The notes beneath the pieces are model-generated. The model was not told the DNA's origin. It saw nothing but the letters and a program-made list of their open reading frames with translations, and ran no database searches. A DNA stretch of 5,979 nucleotides, from assembly GCA_029863105.1 (NCBI GenBank), contig JAOTWC010000097.1:1-5979 (forward strand), in the 5' to 3' direction. A program made the position numbers and the translations under genes. Positions 1-5,758 of the stretch are shown here, one piece after another; the first letter of the stretch is position 1, and each line of letters begins with the position of its first letter. The DNA comes from Gemmatimonadota bacterium (GTDB lineage Bacteria; Gemmatimonadota; Gemmatimonadetes; Palauibacterales; Palauibacteraceae).

Positions 1-1887
1 GTAGATCCGGCTGTGCTCGAGAAACCGGCCGACGATGCTGACGACGCGCGCACTTTCCGACAGGCCTTCGATCTTCGGGCGCAGCCGACACGAATCGCGC
101 ACGATCAGGTCCACCGGCACGCCGGCGCCCGCCGCCTGGTACAGGGCGATCGTCACGTCCGGATCTTCGAGCGCGTTCACCTTGATCTGGATTCGGGCCG
201 GGCGACCTGCTCTGGCGTGTCGGGCCTCGCGCCGGATCCGGCTGAGCAGGGCCGGTTTCAGAATCTTCGGCGCAGGAAGGAGTTTCCTGTATCTGCGTTT
301 CGGCTTGTAACCGGTGGTCAGGTAGTTGAACAACTCGGTCAGGTCGGCGCCGATCTTCGGATCGCATGTCAGCAGTCCGAAGTCGGAGTACAGACGAGCG
401 GTGCCGGCGTGATAGTTGCCGGTTCCGATATGGGCGTAGCGCCGCAGCCCGTCGTAGTCCTGCCGAACCACGAGGATCGCCTTGCCGTGCGTTTTCAGTC
501 CGACGACGCCGTAGGTCACGTGAATTCCGAACGCGCTCAGCCGGTTCGCCCAGCGGATGTTCGCCGCCTCGTCGAACCGGGCCTTCAACTCCATGACGAC
601 CGCGACTTCCTTCCCGTTCCGCGCCGCCTCGATCAGGTGATCGACGGCGGCCGAGTCGGCCGACGTGCGATACACGGTCATTTTGATCGCCCGCACCTTG
701 GGATCCTCGGAGGCTTCCCTCAGCAGCCGTTCGACGGATGTGCTGAACGACTCGTAGGGATGGCGCAGCAGGATCGAGCCGTGCTCCCGGATCACGTGGA
801 AGATCGGCCGCCTGTCCACCAGCACCGGATTGTCGACCGGATGGTGCGGCTCGTCGCGCAGACGCGGGATATCGAGCGCCGCGATCTGGCGGACGTCGCG
901 GAGTCCGATCATCCCGTCGACCTCGAACACGTCCGCCTGCTCGTCGAGTCCCAGCTCGGCGGCCAGCATGCCCCGCAGCACCGGATCCATGTCGGTGCTC
1001 ACCTCCAGCCGGACGATCGGCGCCAAGCGGCGATGTCTGAGTTCGGTCTCGATCTGGGCCAACAGGTCGTCCGCCTCGTCCCCCTCGATTTCCGTGTCTG
1101 CGTTGCGCGTGACCCGGAACCGGGCGCACGAGTCGATTCGCATGCCGGGAAACAGCAGGTCGAGGTTGTCGGCCATCACCGACTCGAGCGGCACGAAAGC
1201 CAGCGACTCGCCGACCGGCAGGAAGCGGTCGATGCCGGGGCCCACGGGCACTTTCACGCGCGCGATCGACGGATAGTCGTCATCCGGAAGCCGCAGGGTC
1301 ACGAGCAGGTTCAGCGACAGGTTGGAGATGAACGGGAACGGGTGCGCGGGATCCGTCGCCTGCGGGGTCACGAGCGGGTAGATGTTCTCGATGTAATGCA
1401 CCCGCAGCGCTGCGCGGCTCGCATCATCGAGATCCGTGGCGTCGAGTATCTGGATGCCCTCCCCGACGAGCTCGTCCCGGAGGGCGGCGAGCGCCCGTCG
1501 TTGCCGGGCGATCAGTTGCCGCACGATCCCGTAGGCCTCGTCGATCTGTTCCTGCGGAGTCCGGCCATCCGCTGACGGAGTCATCAACCCGGCGCCCACC
1601 TGCTGCTTGAGGCCACCGATCCGCTTCATGAAGAACTCGTCGAGGTTCGAGTCGACGATTCCCACGAACTTGAGGCGCTCCAGCAGCGGCGTTCGCGGAT
1701 CTTCGGCCTCGGCCAGAACACGGAAGTTGAAGTTCAGCCAGGTCAACTCGCGATTCAGGAGAAGGGCGGGATCGGAGAGATCGTATTGGCCGTCAGGGCC
1801 CGGAACCGGAACTGGCCGGGGGTCGGGTGGCGTAGCGTCCGGGCGTGTCTCGATCCTGGTCGAGGTCGAACTGTCTGGATTGCTCAT
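1..1887 (-). CDS. ppk1: Polyphosphate kinase 1 (3'-truncated by the window edge)
   Basis: The reverse strand is open from the ATG at 1887 to base 1 (629 codons). The product matches PPK1, which reversibly polymerises the ATP gamma-phosphate into inorganic polyphosphate, usually at the membrane periphery. After a Pro/Asp-rich extension of about 32 residues come the N domain (LLNRELTWLNFNFRVL, then SNLDEFF) and the H domain (LVTPQATDPAHPFPF). The C1 domain holds the autophosphorylated histidine H467 (GLKTHGK) and H486 (YAHIGTGNY), 19 residues apart as are H435 and H454 of E. coli PPK. R407 and R437 correspond to E. coli R375 and R405. H625 (FLEHSRIY) corresponds to E. coli H592. E. coli PPK has 688 residues, so roughly 90-100 C-terminal residues lie outside the window. 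Every catalytic residue checked is present, so the enzyme looks functional. No close Shine-Dalgarno stands before the ATG (GGAG lies 17 nt upstream), so the start is probable rather than certain. The gene diverges from the cytochrome b gene; no ppx or pho gene is visible. Confidence 0.97.
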   Translation of the reverse strand, partial: MSNPDSSTSTRIETRPDATPPDPRPVPVPGPDGQYDLSDPALLLNRELTWLNFNFRVLAEAEDPRTPLLERLKFVGIVDSNLDEFFMKRIGGLKQQVGAGLMTPSADGRTPQEQIDEAYGIVRQLIARQRRALAALRDELVGEGIQILDATDLDDASRAALRVHYIENIYPLVTPQATDPAHPFPFISNLSLNLLVTLRLPDDDYPSIARVKVPVGPGIDRFLPVGESLAFVPLESVMADNLDLLFPGMRIDSCARFRVTRNADTEIEGDEADDLLAQIETELRHRRLAPIVRLEVSTDMDPVLRGMLAAELGLDEQADVFEVDGMIGLRDVRQIAALDIPRLRDEPHHPVDNPVLVDRRPIFHVIREHGSILLRHPYESFSTSVERLLREASEDPKVRAIKMTVYRTSADSAAVDHLIEAARNGKEVAVVMELKARFDEAANIRWANRLSAFGIHVTYGVVGLKTHGKAILVVRQDYDGLRRYAHIGTGNYHAGTARLYSDFGLLTCDPKIGADLTELFNYLTTGYKPKRRYRKLLPAPKILKPALLSRIRREARHARAGRPARIQIKVNALEDPDVTIALYQAAGAGVPVDLIVRDSCRLRPKIEGLSESARVVSIVGRFLEHSRIY

Positions 1888-2076
1888 CGCACCCGTTTTC
1901 GTTGCTCCAACTGAACCGTGGCCGGACCGTGGCGGACCCTGGACGGCTGCCAGCCGCAGCTTGAATATGGGCATCCGGGCTCGATCCCGCAGATCCGCCG
2001 CGAGGCATATTTCCTGCGCGCTCGAAACTCCGCTCAAGCCGTCAGATCACTCGAAGCAGGGGGCTGGAACCGCCAA

Positions 2077-2088
2077 GTTGTGAACAAC
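2077..2088. repeat. 12-bp dyad, possible operator
   Basis: GTTGT, two centre bases, then ACAAC form a perfect 5+5 inverted repeat 66 bp upstream of the cytochrome b start codon. The position suits a regulator site, but a dyad this short can arise by chance and no second copy was seen. Functional role is inference only. Confidence 0.25.
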
Positions 2089-2139
2089 CAGCTTCTTGCG
2101 GCGCATGAATTCTCCGCGAGCGCTTGTTCCAAACCGGTC

Positions 2140-2146
2140 AGGTAAG
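2140..2146 (+). promoter_or_regulatory. Ribosome-binding site deciding the cytochrome b start
   Basis: AGGTAAG lies 7 nt before the ATG at 2154. It favours that ATG over the in-frame TTG at 2124, which has no comparable site and would add ten non-conserved residues. Confidence 0.55.
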
Positions 2147-2153
2147 CCGTCAT

Positions 2154-2972
2154 ATGCGAAAAAATGCCCCACCGCATCAGATCCTGCGTTTCCGGACGTC
2201 GGAACGACACGTCCACTGGGCGATCGCGATTCCGTTCCTGATCTGCTACACGACTGCTCTGATCATGGTCGTCGTGTACAATCCCGATCCTCAGCGCCCG
2301 TTGCGGAGCCTGTTTTCCTGGACCCATCGACTTTCCGGAGTCGGCCTGATCGTCTTCCCGTTGCTGGCCGTGACGCGATCAACGAGTGACTTCAGGGTCC
2401 ATTTCTACAATATTCTGCAGGCGTGGAAGTGGACGTTCGATGATCTGAAGTGGCTGGCGCTCGTGGGCCGCGCCGCGATCAACCGGAAGATCAAACTGCC
2501 CGAACAGGGGAAGTTCAACGCCGCCGAGAAGCTGAACTTCATGACCCTGCTGGGGACGTATCCGCTGTACATCCTGACGGGACTCATCATCTGGCTCACG
2601 AAGGGAGCCTTCCTGGCCTGGCTGGTCCACTTCGGCATGGCCGTAATCGCCACGCCGCTCATCGTGGGGCATATCTTCATGGCGACCGTAAACCCCAGGA
2701 GCCGGATCGGCATGTCGGGCATGATCACGGGTTTTGTGGACCGGCGGTGGGCCAAGCACCACTATGCCAAGTGGTACCGGGAAGTGGCCGGCGAAACCGA
2801 GAGCCCGCCGGAGCACACCGCGACGGAAGTGGCCGACATCGAGCTGCTCGAGGCACCAGCCTGGCTGCCGCAGCCCGCAGAAGAGGCCTTCGGGCCCAGG
2901 CCGGCCTTCCGACCCGAAGTAGTCCTCCCGAACCCCGATCCCGGTAGAAGCGATCTCGCGGCAGGGGCTTGA
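2154..2972 (+). CDS. Di-haem cytochrome b, formate dehydrogenase gamma subunit-like
   Basis: A 272-residue integral membrane protein of the FdnI/cytochrome b561 family, which passes electrons between a periplasmic or peripheral oxidoreductase and the quinone pool through two b haems. Four hydrophobic segments are visible at about residues 21-41, 54-74, 129-147 and 152-178. Candidate haem ligands are H21 (HVHW), H58 (WTHR), H159 (LVHF) and H173 (VGHIF). They match H18, H57, H155 and H169 of E. coli FdnI, and the last pair has the same 14-residue spacing. After the fourth segment comes a family-typical stretch (ATVNPRSR, then GFVDRRWAKHHYAKWYRE). A Pro/Glu-rich tail of about 60 residues (from about 212) makes it longer than the 217-residue FdnI. 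No catalytic or iron-sulfur subunit is adjacent, so the redox partner is unknown; formate is only one possibility, thiosulfate or hydrogen being others. The family call is firm and the substrate is not. Confidence 0.88.
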   Translation: MRKNAPPHQILRFRTSERHVHWAIAIPFLICYTTALIMVVVYNPDPQRPLRSLFSWTHRLSGVGLIVFPLLAVTRSTSDFRVHFYNILQAWKWTFDDLKWLALVGRAAINRKIKLPEQGKFNAAEKLNFMTLLGTYPLYILTGLIIWLTKGAFLAWLVHFGMAVIATPLIVGHIFMATVNPRSRIGMSGMITGFVDRRWAKHHYAKWYREVAGETESPPEHTATEVADIELLEAPAWLPQPAEEAFGPRPAFRPEVVLPNPDPGRSDLAAGA

Positions 2973-3123
2973 TCGCCGTAAGCGGTTGACCGGCAGTCAA
3001 GCACGAATGCTCGGACATCGACTCGGACACGCCCAGGCTCGACCCCGCACAGCCATGCCGCTGCAGCAGCCGGTGCGGCGACGTGGCCGGAAATGAAGTC
3101 TTCAAGTAGCTTTAGCCGTTCAT
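2973..3123. other. Intergenic region with small repeats
   Basis: The 151 bp between the cytochrome b gene and the next membrane-protein gene hold an inverted repeat TTGAC-CGGCA-GTCAA (2986-3000), which starts 14 nt after the stop codon, and a direct repeat CTCGGACA (3010-3017 and 3022-3029, period 12). The hairpin has only 5 bp and no following T-run, so it is not a convincing intrinsic terminator. No gene and no clear promoter were recognised. Confidence 0.5.
2986..3000. repeat. Inverted repeat TTGAC-n5-GTCAA
   Basis: A perfect 5-bp dyad with a 5-nt loop just downstream of the cytochrome b stop codon. It could be an operator for the next gene, a weak RNA hairpin at the mRNA 3' end, or chance. 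No T-tract follows. Confidence 0.25.
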
Positions 3124-4686
3124 ATGACGCACACGACTACTGACGATTCCTGGGTCAGGTTCCGGCGTATCGCACGCTGGGTCCTGCTCTGCCTTGCCGC
3201 TTGGTTCGCCCTGGCGTTCATCGTCGTTCCGGCAGCGATCTACGTCGCGCATCGCACCGGCATTCCGGTCCCGGGCGACCTGATGGCGGGCCGGGCTACG
3301 ACCCCGATCTCGAGCTATCTGGAGACCTGGCGGGTCCCCGCCGACAGATTCTCGGGTTTCTTCGTACGGGCTGCCGGCTACATCGTGGCCCTCGCCGCCC
3401 TGGCGGCCTTTGCCACGAATGCGGGTGGACGGGAGTCGGGCCGCCTGGACTCTTCCACTTGGCCGACGACTTTCTGGGTCGTGCTCGCGCTGTGCGTGGG
3501 CGGCGTGGTATCGACGCTGGTGCTGCAATACTGGTTTCCGGTAGCCTACGCCTCCCTGGTGATAGAAGACGGTGTGGGTGAGCAAGCATCGTTCTTCTGC
3601 TGGCTTTCCATCCCTATCCTCCTCGCGCACCACGCCCCGGGACGGAAGAAGCCGGCGATCGTACTGTTCGGCGTCGCGTCCTTCGTGATCGCAATGGAGG
3701 AAATCGCCTGGGGACAACGGCTGATCGGTCTCGACACCCCTTCGGCGCTCGGCCGGATCAACTACCAGAACGAGCTCACCGTCCACAACCTGGAGGTCTT
3801 CCGCGCCGTCTTCGAGTACCAGGCGGAATTCCTCGCCCTGATCGTGCTGGTGGGGACCTTCGTGGTGCCATGGGCGATGGGAGCCTTCCCTCGATTTGGG
3901 GCCATCTCAGAGCGGATCGGAATTCCGCGGGTACCCAGGTATCTCTGGCCAGCCGCAATCACGGTCGTCGCCCTCCTGATGACCAGGATCTACGTATGGG
4001 GATCCGAAATCGGCGATGCCGCAGTAGCCCTGTTCGCGGTTTCCGTCGCCCTGGCGATCGTGTTCGAATCGTCTCACCGATATCGTGCTCCGGGTGCCCG
4101 GGTTTCGATCGGCTTCGTCGCGCTGGTGATCCTGATGCTGGGCGGAGGACTGCTGACCCAACGGTCGGACCTTCAATCCAAAATGATCGGTATGGCGACT
4201 AGCAAGTATCCGCTAGAGGGGATGTACAAGCAGCCTGTGATGTTGTTCGAGTATTTCGAGACCAGGCCGGAGTACGATTACGACAGGTTCGGCATCGACT
4301 ACGCCAGAGCATTGAGCTTGGCCGGCAGGCCCGACGACGCCCAGGAAGTCCTGCGGCAGCACCTGGCGTTGCTGACACGGGACAGGACGGTGTCGGCCGA
4401 AAAACAGAGAGCGATAGGCGAGATGCTGATTCGCTTGTCGCGTGAAGCGGATGCCGCGCTGGCGCTCGAGCGGGCGCTGGAAATAGACCGCGCGGCGCTC
4501 GCCCGCTCCGACAGGCCCGATAGGGTAGCCGTGATACGCTGGTCTCTGGCCAAGACGCATCGACTCCTGGCCGATTCCGCGCAGGTTGAGCGGGAGATCG
4601 AGCAAGCCCTCCTGACCCCGAGCCTCAGGGACCGGCTCCAAATGCAGCTCTGGTTTGACGGAGTAGGTGGATCGCGGGCTGATTGA
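3124..4686 (+). CDS. Polytopic membrane protein with acidic/polar motif cluster and TPR-like tail; function unknown
   Basis: I do not recognise a characterised function for this 520-residue protein. About nine hydrophobic segments are visible, near residues 17-40, 80-99, 116-136, 155-170, 177-191, 232-253, 271-290, 297-313 and 327-344. The basic start (RFRRIAR) suggests a cytoplasmic N-terminus; nine spans would then put the C-terminus outside. Between segments 3 and 6 lie unusual charged and polar motifs: EDGVGE (148-153), AMEEIAWGQRL (190-200) and NYQNELTVHN (213-222). From memory, a similar EEISWGQR...NxQxE.NLHN pattern recurs in uncharacterised bacterial membrane proteins, which suggests a conserved family with a possible active or metal site; that is recollection, not a search result. 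Residues from about 372 to 500 form soluble amphipathic helices resembling tetratricopeptide repeats (YARALSLAGRPDDAQEVL, 393-410). The ATG lacks a strong Shine-Dalgarno, but no better start exists before the first membrane segment. The gene is 151 bp from the cytochrome b gene and 50 bp from the tRNA, so it may be transcribed alone. Confidence 0.85.
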   Translation: MTHTTTDDSWVRFRRIARWVLLCLAAWFALAFIVVPAAIYVAHRTGIPVPGDLMAGRATTPISSYLETWRVPADRFSGFFVRAAGYIVALAALAAFATNAGGRESGRLDSSTWPTTFWVVLALCVGGVVSTLVLQYWFPVAYASLVIEDGVGEQASFFCWLSIPILLAHHAPGRKKPAIVLFGVASFVIAMEEIAWGQRLIGLDTPSALGRINYQNELTVHNLEVFRAVFEYQAEFLALIVLVGTFVVPWAMGAFPRFGAISERIGIPRVPRYLWPAAITVVALLMTRIYVWGSEIGDAAVALFAVSVALAIVFESSHRYRAPGARVSIGFVALVILMLGGGLLTQRSDLQSKMIGMATSKYPLEGMYKQPVMLFEYFETRPEYDYDRFGIDYARALSLAGRPDDAQEVLRQHLALLTRDRTVSAEKQRAIGEMLIRLSREADAALALERALEIDRAALARSDRPDRVAVIRWSLAKTHRLLADSAQVEREIEQALLTPSLRDRLQMQLWFDGVGGSRAD

Positions 4687-4693
4687 CGTGACG

Positions 4694-4722
4694 TTGACTG
4701 GAGGGTTGCCGCACCTTAGAAG
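4694..4722 (+). promoter_or_regulatory. Candidate sigma-70-type promoter of the tRNA-Ala gene
   Basis: TTGACT (4694-4699, five of six consensus bases) is followed after 17 bp by TAGAAG (4717-4722, four of six). Transcription would start near 4729, about 8 nt before the mature tRNA 5' end, which is a sensible leader. It lies between the preceding stop codon and the tRNA, and the -10 is weak. Confidence 0.45.
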
Positions 4723-4736
4723 ATAGCAGCCCAATA

Positions 4737-4809
4737 GGGGCCGTAGCTCAGTTGGGAGAGCGCCTGCTTTGCAAGCAGGAGGTCACCGGTTCGATCCCGG
4801 TCGGCTCCA
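4737..4809 (+). tRNA. tRNA-Ala (anticodon UGC)
   Basis: A complete 73-nt cloverleaf. The acceptor stem GGGGCCG pairs with CGGCTCC (one G-U pair), with discriminator base A at 4809. The D arm is GCTC...GAGC. The anticodon stem CCTGC/GCAGG encloses loop TTTGCAA with anticodon TGC at 4770-4772, reading GCA and other GCN codons. The variable loop is AGGTC, and the T arm is ACCGG/CCGGT around TTCGATC. The 3' CCA is not encoded and must be added enzymatically. The gene stands alone here, whereas tRNA-Ala(UGC) often sits in rRNA operon spacers; no 16S or 23S sequence is in the window. Confidence 0.97.
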
Positions 4810-4862
4810 TAGATTTAACTTGTTGTCAAACAATAGATTACCCTTCCATCTGCCCTTCGTCT

Positions 4863-4877
4863 GCGAGAAGTTCTCGC
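4863..4877. repeat. 15-bp palindrome, candidate operator
   Basis: GCGAGAA, a single centre base, then TTCTCGC form a perfect 7+7 inverted repeat 111 bp before the dsbA-like start codon. A one-base centre cannot form a normal RNA hairpin loop without opening the inner pairs, so a dimeric protein-binding site is the likelier role. The regulator is unknown. Confidence 0.4.
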
Positions 4878-4973
4878 GCCGACCTGTAAAGAGAAATTAC
4901 GACCTAAATGTGAGTTTTTGTGCTTGAGCGGCACCTTTGTATATGAGGCTAAGTGGCCCGAGGCACCTCTTTG

Positions 4974-4980
4974 GGAGGAG
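4974..4980 (+). promoter_or_regulatory. Strong ribosome-binding site deciding the dsbA-like start
   Basis: GGAGGAG ends 7 nt before the GTG at 4988. It is much better than anything before the in-frame ATG at 4943 or TTG at 4937, so the GTG is chosen. Confidence 0.75.
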
Positions 4981-4987
4981 AACATCG

Positions 4988-5728
4988 GTGAGGGCGAGCA
5001 ATTGGCTGCTCGGAGTCGGGGTGGCCACCGTAGCACTGGTCGGACTCGATCGCGGTCGAGCCGATGCGAGGTTGGACGCCCTCGCAACTCGAGTAGACAG
5101 CCTCGCCGTATCCCTTACTGATGTCGTGGCCGCCATTGAAAGTCGCGAACTCCCGCCAAAGTCCGATACGGTAGAGATTGGGGCGATCGGCTACATCCGC
5201 GGAAACGCTGACGCCCCTATCACACTTGTTGAGTTTCTGGATTACGAGTGTCCATTCTGCCAGAAGTGGCACGCCGAGACACTGCCCACCCTCCTCAAGG
5301 AGTACGTGGAAACCGGCAAGCTCCGCCTTGTTCTCCGGGACAACCCGTTGCCGTTCCATGAGAACGCGATTACCGCCGCACGCGCCGCTCGGTGCGTTTT
5401 TGAGCACGGTGGGGAAACGTACTGGCAGTTCTCAGAAGCTCTTCTACAGAGCGGCACATCACTGGGCCCACAGCGAATCTCAGAACTGGCACAGCGATTT
5501 GGCCTGCGTGGCGCTCAGGTCTTGGACTGCGCCGTATCGGACAGGTACGACGCGGAAATCCAGGCTGATGTAGCGGCCGCGGCCGAAGCAGGACTTGAAG
5601 GGACTCCTATGTTCATTATTGGCCCGTCACGCCCCGATGGGCTTGTTCGCGGTCGAGTGATTCGAGGCGCTTATCCGCTTGCGACCTTCCGAAAGGTGTT
5701 AGATGAAGCCCTCGCGGCCGCTTCCTGA
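4988..5728 (+). CDS. Membrane-anchored DsbA-family thiol:disulfide oxidoreductase
   Basis: A 246-residue protein of the DsbA/BdbD-like thioredoxin-fold family, which makes or rearranges disulfide bonds in exported proteins. Residues 6-20 (WLLGVGVATVALVGL) form a signal anchor or signal peptide with no clear cleavage site. Residues 29-50 carry a regular heptad pattern (L29, L32, V36, L39, L43, V46, I50) that suggests a short coiled-coil stalk. The catalytic domain begins near 62, with GNADAPITLVEFLDYECPFC: the redox-active pair is C88-P-F-C91. The helical insert has a second cysteine pair typical of this subfamily (C136 in AARC, C181 in LDC). The cis-proline loop is GTPMFIIG with P207. The GTG start has an excellent Shine-Dalgarno; an ATG at 4943 would add 15 basic residues but has none. 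The next gene starts 30 bp downstream, so the two are probably co-transcribed. No DsbB or VKOR recycling partner is visible. Whether it oxidises, isomerises or reduces cannot be told from sequence. Confidence 0.9.
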   Translation: MRASNWLLGVGVATVALVGLDRGRADARLDALATRVDSLAVSLTDVVAAIESRELPPKSDTVEIGAIGYIRGNADAPITLVEFLDYECPFCQKWHAETLPTLLKEYVETGKLRLVLRDNPLPFHENAITAARAARCVFEHGGETYWQFSEALLQSGTSLGPQRISELAQRFGLRGAQVLDCAVSDRYDAEIQADVAAAAEAGLEGTPMFIIGPSRPDGLVRGRVIRGAYPLATFRKVLDEALAAAS

Positions 5729-5746
5729 TGTCCTTCACTCCACGAA

Positions 5747-5752
5747 AGGAGG
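5747..5752 (+). promoter_or_regulatory. Consensus ribosome-binding site of the small cysteine-rich gene
   Basis: AGGAGG, the full consensus Shine-Dalgarno, ends 6 nt before the ATG at 5759. It strongly supports translation of the short downstream frame and its coupling to the dsbA-like gene. Confidence 0.8.
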
Positions 5753-5758
5753 GGCAGG

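Larger units (their letters stand above)
1888..2153. other. Divergent intergenic region between ppk1 and the cytochrome b gene
   Basis: These 266 bp separate two divergent genes and must hold the promoter of each unless one is leaderless. I see no convincing sigma-70 -35/-10 pair for either direction. What can be seen is a 7-bp direct repeat CCGTGGC (1916-1922 and 1927-1933, period 11), a small dyad GCTGC-n5-GCAGC (1946-1960) and a palindrome GTTGT-GA-ACAAC (2077-2088). No open frame here looks like a real gene; those present overlap the real genes in other frames and lack recognisable protein features. Confidence 0.6.
4810..4987. other. AT-richer leader region between tRNA-Ala and the dsbA-like gene
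   Basis: This 178-bp stretch is visibly richer in A/T than the rest of the window, especially 4810-4842 and 4885-4945. It contains a short AT dyad TTGTT-GTCA-AACAA (4820-4833) directly after the tRNA and a stronger palindrome at 4863-4877. A weak promoter-like pair TTGTGC (4918-4923) and TATATG (4940-4945) is spaced by 16 bp. No convincing coding frame lies in it apart from a possible upstream extension of the dsbA-like gene (ATG at 4943). No T-tract terminator for the tRNA is visible. Confidence 0.5.

Noticed and set aside
13..1575. A 520-codon open frame on the plus strand opposite ppk1
   Set aside because: The minus strand here encodes an unmistakable PPK1 with catalytic motifs. The plus-strand frame is a GC-rich antisense shadow with a composition biased to Arg/His/Asp/Val and no recognisable domain.
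1978..1990. A tRNA T-arm-like string (GGCTCGATCCCG) in the ppk1/cytochrome b gap, as a possible tRNA remnant or attachment site
   Set aside because: No surrounding cloverleaf and no extended match to the tRNA-Ala at 4737-4809; a chance resemblance.
2124..2153. TTG at 2124 as an upstream start for the cytochrome b gene
   Set aside because: It adds ten residues with no family match, and the Shine-Dalgarno AGGTAAG fits the ATG at 2154 instead.
2986..3000. Hairpin after the cytochrome b gene as an intrinsic terminator
   Set aside because: Only five base pairs and no T-tract follow; it is kept only as a small inverted repeat.
3112..3786. A 224-codon minus-strand open frame opposite the polytopic membrane protein
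   Set aside because: Its translation is low in hydrophobic order and rich in Arg, Gly and Asp, as antisense shadows are, while the plus strand shows regular membrane segments and motifs.
4820..4833. TTGTT-GTCA-AACAA after the tRNA as a terminator
   Set aside because: The stem is five A/T-dominated pairs with a 4-nt loop and no T-run, too weak for termination.
4937..4987. TTG at 4937 or ATG at 4943 as the start of the dsbA-like gene
   Set aside because: Neither has a Shine-Dalgarno, whereas GGAGGAG precedes the GTG at 4988 by 7 nt. A leaderless start at 4943 cannot be excluded.
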